From CAVZRC01 sp963777695 (GTDB lineage Bacteria > Planctomycetota > Planctomycetia > Isosphaerales > Isosphaeraceae), in assembly GCA_963777695.1 (NCBI GenBank), contig CAVZRC010000003.1:4030001-4094000 (forward strand): a DNA stretch of 64,000 nt. The letters are read 5' to 3'. This document shows, piece by piece, positions 57,981-64,000 of the stretch. A program made the position numbers and the translations under genes. Every line of letters starts with the position of its first letter. Positions within the stretch are counted from its first letter, which is position 1. Below the pieces are notes generated by a model. The model did no database searches and had not been told where the DNA came from. It was given only the letters and a program-made list of their open reading frames with translations.

Positions 57981-58376
57981 ATGGCGAAGCGAGATCGGTC
58001 GCGTCCGACGGACGCCGAGCTGGCGATCCTGGGCGTGCTCTGGCGACAAGGCCCGAGCACGGTCCGGCAGGTGCAGGAGGCGCTGGAGCGTTCGCAGCCG
58101 ACGGGTTACACGACGGCCTTGAAGCTGCTCCAGATCATGGCGGCGAAGGGACTCGTTGACCGGGACGAGTCGCAGCGGTCGCACGTCTATCATGCCCGGT
58201 TCCGGGAGGACGAGACACAGCGCCAGCTCGTGGACGACCTGATGGAACGGGCCTTCGGCGGCTCGGCGCAGAGATTGGTGATGCAGGCGCTGGCCTCGAA
58301 GCGGGCCACGCCCGAGGAGCTCGACGCCATCCGACGGTTGATCGATGACCTGGGAGCGGAAGGGGGTGGATCGTGA
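57981..58376 (+). CDS. BlaI/MecI/CopY-family repressor
   Basis: 131 residues. ATG at 57981 with GGAGG upstream. Winged-helix DNA-binding domain: RPTDAELAILGVLWRQGPSTVRQVQEALE, TGYTTALKLLQIMAAKGLVDRDE, YHARFREDETQRQLVDDL, matching BlaI. These dimeric repressors are cleaved or released when an M56 membrane protease (BlaR1/MecR1 type) senses a signal. Its stop overlaps the next start (GTGA), giving a coupled BlaI-M56 pair. The operator upstream supports autoregulation; target genes may include the sigma-factor gene next door. Confidence 0.92.
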   Translation: MAKRDRSRPTDAELAILGVLWRQGPSTVRQVQEALERSQPTGYTTALKLLQIMAAKGLVDRDESQRSHVYHARFREDETQRQLVDDLMERAFGGSAQRLVMQALASKRATPEELDAIRRLIDDLGAEGGGS

Positions 58377-60512
58377 TCGGGATCGCCTCCGCATCATCTT
58401 CGCCCTGGGTCGACGCGATCGGCTGGATGCTCCTTCACTCGCTCTGGCAGGGGGCGGCCGTCGCCATGGACTTGTGCCTGGTGTTGCGACTCCGCCGGGC
58501 TCCGGCACAGGCGCGGTACCTTGCCGCCTGCGTCGCGATGGCGATGCTAGTCGGCCTACCGGCGGCGTCCCTCCGATGGCCGGAGACGAGCCCCTCGATG
58601 GGTCCCGACGCCCTCGCCGTGGCCCCTGCCCCGACTGCGGCAACTAGACCCACCTTTGCCAGGCGCGACAGCGCGTTGACAACGCACCCGATCGCGATCC
58701 GGTTCGTTCAACCGGTTGCGGCCGATCTTCCCGGCGGTCGTCGGGCTGTGGATGGCCGGCGCCGGAATCCTCTCGCTGAGGCTGCTGGGCGGCTGGTTTC
58801 AGGTCCGACGATGGATCCGACGCGGCACCCGACCGCTCTCCGGCCCCTGGATCGATCGACTCGATCGGATCAAGGAGCGTATGAGATTGCGTCGTGCCGT
58901 GATCTTGCTCGAATCGGCGCGGATCGAGGTTCCCATGGTGATCGGCTGGATCCGGCCCGCGATCCTCGTGCCGGTGGCCGCCCTCTCCGGGCTCACCGCG
59001 CCCGAGATGGAGGCGATCCTGGCCCACGAGCTGGCCCACATCCGCCGGCACGATTACCTGGTGAACGTCCTCCAGTGCCTCGTCGAGACCCTGGTCTTCT
59101 ACCACCCGGCGACATGGTGGATCTCGCAGGTGATCCGCCGCGAGCGCGAGCACTGCTGCGACGACATCGCCGTGGCCGCCTGTTGCGATCGCATCGCCTA
59201 CGCCCGTGCCCTCGCGACGATGGAGGGCCTGCGAGCCCCCGCGTTTTCCCTGTCCCCGGCGGCCAACGGCGGCATCCTGCTCGCCCGAGTCCGCCGCATC
59301 CTCGAACCTCAGGAGGAGTCGATGAGTCCCATCTCCATCCCCGTGCGACTGGCCGCGATCCTGGCCGTCGCCCCGACCTGGCTGCTGGCCCTCGGTCTCG
59401 GTGGCCACACCACCAAGGCCGATCCCGGATCGGTGTTTCCGTCGATACCCCCTCTCGTGGCTTTCCCCGTCATATCGACAATGTCGGCGGGTCCTGACTT
59501 CAAGGAGCGTACCGAGCCTTTCCCCAACGTAACCTTCGAAGAGCTTATCGCATCGGCCAAAGAGTCGCCGAGCGTCGGGTTCATCGTAGGGACTGGGGCA
59601 CCGCCCGCCCCGACCACGAAGGATGGTGGATCGGCCAAGCAACCGACGTCGGAGACGTCACAGGCCATCGATCAGGTGCGCCGGGTGATGAAGACATTTC
59701 CGGATGCCCAGGCTGGATCCGCTCGCGCGGACGGCCCGACCAAACCCTTGGCGCACGCCCAGCCCGTGGTCATTCCCGACGGCAACGTACCGGTAATATC
59801 CGACACCACCGGTTCGACAGACAACCCGCCAAGTGAGGTCGAGGTCTGGGCGAAGGTACCCAAGGGCTCCCAGGGCAATCCTCCGATCCATGAGGTCCAG
59901 AGGAACAATATCCGGATCGTGATGGAGAAGATCCTCGACAAGGCCGAGCCGGTGAAAGTCTACCCGCTGGCAGGCCCTTGCCAGCTCGTCCACAAGCATT
60001 ACAAGTGCACGGTCTACTTCGACGAGGTCTACACTTCGGACTACCCGATCCCATTCAATCACGTCGCCCACAAGGTCGAAGTCGTCTACATCGACAAGGA
60101 TTTCCTCCGTCGCGGTCCCAATCCGAGTCAACCCGCGAAGGGACCGGAAGACCCACTCGACCGGATCTTTCGCGAGATCGAGGAATTGAAGCGTAAGCGA
60201 ACAAGCGACCGTCAGGAACAACGGCGCATCATCGACCGGCTGATCAAGGAGCTGGAGGTCCTGAAGAAGAACACCCTCGACGCGATCCATGATGGAGAAG
60301 CGGAGAAGATCTTCCATTCGGGCATGTACTACAACCGCGCCAGCAAGACCGCCTCGGCCGATTTCTATTTCGACAAGATCCTCGAACGATGGCCCGACAG
60401 CCCTTGGGCCATCAAGGTCAGGGAGCAACGAGTCCAAGCCGAGCCGAAACCGGCCGATCGCTCGGCTCCGTCAACCCGCTACTTCAATTTCCTGGTGAGT
60501 GGGTTTTATTGA
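58373..60512 (+). CDS. M56/BlaR1-type membrane metalloprotease with a C-terminal extension, one frameshift
   Basis: About 713 residues after joining. GTG at 58373 overlaps the BlaI stop. N-terminal hydrophobic helices (VDAIGWMLLHSLWQGAAVAMDLCLVL, ARYLAACVAMAMLVGL); then a frame break between 58680 and 58740; then the M56 domain with IEVPMVIGWIRPAILVP, the zinc site HELAHIRRHDY (HExxH, about residue 220) and REREHCCDDIAVA. A further helix (VRLAAILAVAPTWLLALGLGG) and a long extracytoplasmic part with KCTVYFDEVYTSDYPIPF follow, plus a TPR-like end. The sensor part differs from the penicillin-binding domain of BlaR1, so the signal is probably different. Confidence 0.88.
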
Positions 60513-60546
60513 GAGTCTCTCCCGGAATCTCTCCTCGCCCCGATCG

Positions 60547-60667
60547 GGCGGAATCGTAAAGCTCGGGGCGTCAGCCCCGAGTCGGGAGCCGAACTCCCCT
60601 GCAACCGCATATTCCTCCCTGCCAGATCTCATCTCGGGGCTGACGCCCCGAGCTATACGATTCCGCC
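60547..60667. repeat. Long inverted repeat (GCTCGGGGCGTCAGCCCCGAG type)
   Basis: GGCGGAATCGTA-x-AGCTCGGGGCGTCAGCCCCGAG (60547 on) is mirrored by CTCGGGGCTGACGCCCCGAGCT-x-TACGATTCCGCC ending at 60667; arms of about 34 bp, each also self-complementary. Sits 34 bases after the M56 stop, within the 367-base gap (60513-60879) before dps, which otherwise shows only the dps leader. Can form a strong RNA or DNA hairpin. Confidence 0.88.
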
Positions 60668-60879
60668 CCTCCAGGGCTTTCGGGACCGACGCTGAGAACA
60701 AGATGTCAGGTACTTGTACCGGACTATCCATGGCTTGAGGGCTCGACGCCAACCGGGCTGCGTTGACGACGCGAGCCCCTCGCCTATGGTATATTCGTGG
60801 GCTCTTGGGCCCGAGCGTCGGACGATCCACCCGGAGATGCAAGCTCGGGCGAACAGTCAAGACGAAGGGAGTTCTCACC

Positions 60880-61371
60880 ATGGCGAGTACACAGACCTTT
60901 TCCACGCGGATCGACTTGCCCGCCCCGGTACGCGAGAAGATGATCGGCCTGCTCAACCAGCAACTGGCCGACTCTTTCGACCTGTTCAGTCAGATCAAGC
61001 AGGCGCACTGGAACGTCAAGGGGCCGCAGTTCATCGCGTTGCACGAGCTGTTCGACAAGCTGGCCGAGGACGTGGAAGACTCGGTGGACACGATCGCCGA
61101 GCGGGCGACGGCCCTGGGCGGGACGGCCCTCGGCACGGCGCGGATGTCGGCGTCGGCCTCGCGGCTGCCCGAGTACCCGGCCGACGCGTTCCCCGGCCCC
61201 AAGGCCATCACTGCGCTCGCCGAGCGTTTCGCCGCCCTGGCCAAGTCGACCCGGGCCGGGATCGACCTGGCCACCACCGCCGGAGATGCCGACACCGCCG
61301 ACGTGTTCACCGAGGTCTCGCGCAGCCTCGACAAGAACCTCTGGTTCCTCGAGGCCCACCTCCAGGTGTGA
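60880..61371 (+). CDS. dps: Dps family ferritin-like DNA-protection protein
   Basis: 163 residues. AAGGGAG precedes ATG 60880. The ferroxidase residues keep Dps spacing: His43 and His55, Asp59, Asp70 and Glu74 (HWNVKGPQFIALHELFD ... SVDTIAERA). Stores iron and uses hydrogen peroxide to oxidise Fe(II), protecting DNA. Forms 12-subunit shells in the cytosol. N-terminal tail short (MASTQTFSTRIDLPAP). Convergent with the following TlpA-like gene; together with Ohr it points to a peroxide-stress emphasis. Confidence 0.95.
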   Translation: MASTQTFSTRIDLPAPVREKMIGLLNQQLADSFDLFSQIKQAHWNVKGPQFIALHELFDKLAEDVEDSVDTIAERATALGGTALGTARMSASASRLPEYPADAFPGPKAITALAERFAALAKSTRAGIDLATTAGDADTADVFTEVSRSLDKNLWFLEAHLQV

Positions 61372-61500
61372 TCCGGTTCGCAGAACGTATCGGGATTTTC
61401 CCCCCTGACGAGGCAAGGCTCCGCCCGGGCCCATGGTGGCGCCCCGACGGAGCCTCGTTCGTCTTCGCGGAATACGATGGCATCGGTTGTCGAGGGGCGG

Positions 61501-63474
61501 TCAGCGTCCTTCGAGCGCCACGCCGGCCGCCGGCTTCTGATCGGCCAGGAGCTTCTCGAGCTGGCCGTTGACCTCGCTGGAGGTCCGGAGGTTGCGGCTG
61601 ACCACCTTGCCCTGGCCGTCGATCAGGAACATCGTCGGCACCGAGGTGATCCCGTACTCGATCGCCAGGCGCGTTTCCATGCCGCCCCCCTCGAAGATCT
61701 GGGGCCAGGCGAGCGGATTGGCCTTGAGGAAGGCATCGACATCCTCCCGCTCGTTGTCGAGATTCACGCCGATGATCTCGAGGCCGCGGTCCTGATACTT
61801 CTGCTGTGCCTTGATCAGTCCGGGCAGGGTCTCCTTGACCGGCGTGGCCCAACTGGCCCAGAAGACGACCAGGATCGTCTTGCCCTGATACTTTGCCGTA
61901 TCGATCGGCTCGCCCTGGAGGCCCGTGCCCTTGATGATGCACGACTTGCCGACGATGTCGAGGCGGCGGAGCGAGCCGGCGGCCTTCTTGGCCGCGTCGG
62001 TGCCCGCGTAGGAGTTGACCACCTTGGCGTATTGCTTGCGGGCCTGCTCCTCCTCGGCGTTGAACTCGTTGGCGTTGGCGAGCTGGAGCAGGACCTCCGG
62101 AGCTTCATCCGCCTGGGGGAACTTTTCGAGGAAATCCTCGAGGTCCTTCATCCACGCCTTCTGGCTGGCCAGGACGTTGGCGCCGGGCTGGCCGTTCTTG
62201 AGGGCGAACTCGGCGCCGATGAGGCTATAGGCCGCGTAGGAGCCGAGCTTGCCGCCGGCGCCGACGAGCTTCTCCAGCGTCGTCCGGCCGTCGGGGTAGT
62301 GCTCGGTGCGGTAGGCCGCGACCAGGCTATCGACGACCTGCTTGTTATAGCTGAGCTGCTCGTCGGCGGTCTTGGCCGCCTTGACCACGGCCCGCAGTCG
62401 GGGGATCCGGCCCACGTGGTACTTCGCGACATCGGCCTTGCTGCCCTGGAGCAAGGGCGCGTTCTTGGTGTCGTAGTCGACCAGGGCCTTGAGGGCCGCG
62501 TCCATCGCCTCGTCACGCGGCGGGACGTTATTCCCCCGGTCGAACAGCATTGCACGGACCCCGCTCACCGCCGCCACGACCGGCTTGTCCGGGTCGATGG
62601 CGCCCGGCAGGTCGATGAACTTCCAGGTCGCGCCCAGCTTGATCATGTCGGGGATCTGGAGGAAGGCGAGCCGGGGCGGGGCGGCGCTGGCATTACCCTG
62701 GCCGCCTGCCAGGCCGGGAAAGATCATGGCGTTCTCGTAGAGCGTCACGTCCTTCTCCAGGCCACTGCTCGGGTCGGCGGGGATCGCGTGGGGGAACGTC
62801 CCGTCGAACCGGCTCCAGACGGTCTGGGCATTCCAGCCGACCAGCCCCTTCATGAGGACATCGACCTTCTCGGCGCGGGACGCCGCCGCCGCGGCTACCC
62901 GATCGGTGACGTCCTTGGGCAGCCCCGCGGCCTGCAACTCGACCGGGGTCGCCATGACTGACTCGAGCAGCGTGAGGTCGCCGTTGGCCTGGGCCTGGAC
63001 CAGCCCCTGGACGAAGACCTTCGAGGCCTCCTCCGCCGAGATCTGCTTCCAGCCCGTGATCTTGCCCTTCGACACCGTCGCGATCCTCGTGCCCCCGGCG
63101 TTGAGCCAGCGCGCCTCATCCACACTCCGGTCGCCGTCCAGATCTCGATCCCGATAGACCTCGAATCCGTCCTGATAGTAGCTCCACTGGTCCATCTTGC
63201 CGCCGTCGGTGTCGACAAACCGGCGCAGCATCTTCCCCTGACCGTCGCGCAGCACATAGCCCACGCTCTTGTCCTTCACGACGGCCAGCTCCACTTTGCA
63301 GGCGTCGATAGCCTTCTGGTCGGGCGGTATGTCGTATTCGACACCCGGGAGCGTCGGGCGGTAGGCGAGCAACTGAGTGGGGGCCGGCAAGGCATTCGAC
63401 TGGGCCTGGGCCGCCGCCGGCGCCAGGACCATCAGTCCGCAGAAAACGGGCACGTAGCACCGAAGACTCCGCAT
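61501..63474 (-). CDS. Secreted TlpA-like protein lacking the redox cysteines
   Basis: 657 residues. ATG at 63474 preceded by AAAGGAG; signal peptide (CYVPVFCGLMVLAPAAAQAQ). Residues about 30-400 are unrecognised; 400-510 resemble TPR-like helices (LLQLANANEFNAEEEQARKQYAKVVNSYAG); the last 130 form a TlpA-like thioredoxin fold (GKTILVVFWASWATPVKETLPGLIKAQ, DRGLEIIGVNLD, ITSVPTMFLIDGQGKVV). The active site is WASWATPV, so both Cys of WCxxC are gone (about residues 541-546). Probably a structural or binding module in the periplasm. Confidence 0.82.
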   Translation of the reverse strand: MRSLRCYVPVFCGLMVLAPAAAQAQSNALPAPTQLLAYRPTLPGVEYDIPPDQKAIDACKVELAVVKDKSVGYVLRDGQGKMLRRFVDTDGGKMDQWSYYQDGFEVYRDRDLDGDRSVDEARWLNAGGTRIATVSKGKITGWKQISAEEASKVFVQGLVQAQANGDLTLLESVMATPVELQAAGLPKDVTDRVAAAAASRAEKVDVLMKGLVGWNAQTVWSRFDGTFPHAIPADPSSGLEKDVTLYENAMIFPGLAGGQGNASAAPPRLAFLQIPDMIKLGATWKFIDLPGAIDPDKPVVAAVSGVRAMLFDRGNNVPPRDEAMDAALKALVDYDTKNAPLLQGSKADVAKYHVGRIPRLRAVVKAAKTADEQLSYNKQVVDSLVAAYRTEHYPDGRTTLEKLVGAGGKLGSYAAYSLIGAEFALKNGQPGANVLASQKAWMKDLEDFLEKFPQADEAPEVLLQLANANEFNAEEEQARKQYAKVVNSYAGTDAAKKAAGSLRRLDIVGKSCIIKGTGLQGEPIDTAKYQGKTILVVFWASWATPVKETLPGLIKAQQKYQDRGLEIIGVNLDNEREDVDAFLKANPLAWPQIFEGGGMETRLAIEYGITSVPTMFLIDGQGKVVSRNLRTSSEVNGQLEKLLADQKPAAGVALEGR

Positions 63475-63870
63475 GGGTGTCTCCTTTCGCACCTTATCGG
63501 ATTCCAGATGTCCGATTCCGGATCCCAGATCGCAGGTCCCGGATTCCAGGTCACTTCGACCGAATTCCCTTCGGCCGGCTGGAATCCCCTTGTAATTCTT
63601 ACCAGGAAGCACCGCAGGACGTTGTCAATTCGCCAAAGTCTGCGCCAGGCCAAACGACAAGAACAATGACCTCGACCGTCTTCATCGGCACTTCCGATCG
63701 TCCGGCTCAAATCGTTGACGACGGAACTCGACCGCGCCCCATCGCTAACCGCGGAAGTAGACCTCGGGCCTGGCCAGGCCCGGTTCCTTGTGCAAAGAAT
63801 GGACCAATCACCGACTCAAGCCCGATCCGCCGCGAAGATCGCACCCACGTGCGAGAGAGGATCCATCCCG
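63475..63870. other. 396-base gap with short GATTCC/GATCCC tandem repeats
   Basis: 63490-63552 carries several degenerate copies of GATTCCAGAT / GATCCCAGAT / GATTCCAGGT in the leader of the TlpA-like gene. The rest is the divergent region to the next gene; no other gene seen. Confidence 0.6.
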
Positions 63871-64000
63871 ATGATCGTGACCCTGGTATTTGCGATCGGA
63901 TGGGCGACGTTGGCCGGCCAGGAACTCGGCCGATCCGGACCGGCCCGCGCCCCAACCTACCCGGACCACACGCGGCTGATGGTGGTCCGCGACGGCGACG
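63871..64000 (+). CDS. Probable exported esterase/hydrolase, N-terminal fragment
   Basis: 43 codons before the window ends. A signal-like start (MIVTLVFAIGWATLAGQEL) followed by YPDHTRLMVVRDGD. The 'YPDHxRLxVVRDxxG' opening is one I recall from planctomycete secreted alpha/beta hydrolases of the acetyl-xylan-esterase type. AGAGGATC is upstream of the ATG. The assignment rests on this short motif only. Confidence 0.5.
   Translation, partial: MIVTLVFAIGWATLAGQELGRSGPARAPTYPDHTRLMVVRDGD

Overview
This is a high-GC window that reads as a planctomycete chromosome, most likely of the Isosphaeraceae type. The evidence is in the gene families: a DUF1559 prepilin-like protein (GFTLIELLVVIA start, H-x9-DG end), a DUF1587/1595/1592/1588/1585 cytochrome-like protein coupled to a DUF1552 Tat protein, an ECF sigma factor with a membrane-spanning C-terminal extension, an M56/BlaR1 protease with BlaI, many small secreted thioredoxin-fold proteins, and a surface protein with the 'LEPLESRxLL' N-terminal signature. 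No rRNA, tRNA, CRISPR array, prophage or insertion sequence was seen.

Layout. 1-5.4 kb: the N-terminal part of a Gly/Asn-rich surface protein (minus strand), DUF2752, a lipoprotein, two exported thioredoxin-fold proteins and rpmE. 5.5-7.8 kb: the prfA-prmC pair (release factor 1 and its methyltransferase). 7.8-11.4 kb, minus strand: a Ser/Thr kinase, a GT39-like membrane glycosyltransferase and a tyrosine-phosphatase-like protein. 11.7-18.8 kb: Uma2, a DsbD-like protein with two C-terminal thioredoxin domains, a J-domain/pseudokinase protein, a vWA protein and a divergent adenylosuccinate-synthetase-like protein. 18.9-29.6 kb: Ohr, a LysR remnant, a hydroxyacid dehydrogenase, a cell-envelope sugar group (GT39, GT2-GtrA, UDP-glucuronate decarboxylase), an FAD oxidoreductase, a YhaM-like nuclease and a metal-binding-type lipoprotein. 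30-32.3 kb: type III glutamine synthetase. 32.3-36.6 kb: small accessory genes, including toxin-antitoxin-like pairs, and a ferredoxin-like/GDPD fusion. 36.7-43.9 kb: gltD, gltB and a LysR regulator. 44.4-49.7 kb: lipoprotein, DUF1559, DUF1592 and DUF1552. 49.8-55 kb: small hypothetical genes and a TPR lipoprotein. 55.4-60.5 kb: membrane-tethered sigma factor, a BlaI operator/promoter, BlaI and an M56 protease. 60.9-64 kb: Dps, a cysteine-less TlpA-like protein and the start of a probable esterase.

Two themes stand out. Nitrogen assimilation (GSIII, GltBD and a neighbouring LysR) and thiol/peroxide/iron stress (two thioredoxin-fold proteins, DsbD-like, Ohr, Dps) make up much of the identifiable metabolism. 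Second, at least a dozen conserved genes are broken by single frameshifts, including prfA, prmC, gltB and gltD, which should be intact. Most of the shifts that lose two bases fall exactly on short alternating GC tracts, and most of the others on G or C runs. I treat these as probable sequencing or assembly errors and give the joined coordinates.

Best candidates for something undescribed: the J-domain-pseudokinase/vWA pair followed by the PurA-like enzyme (15.3-18.8 kb), and the transmembrane sigma factor sitting beside its own BlaI/M56-protease switch (55.4-60.5 kb).
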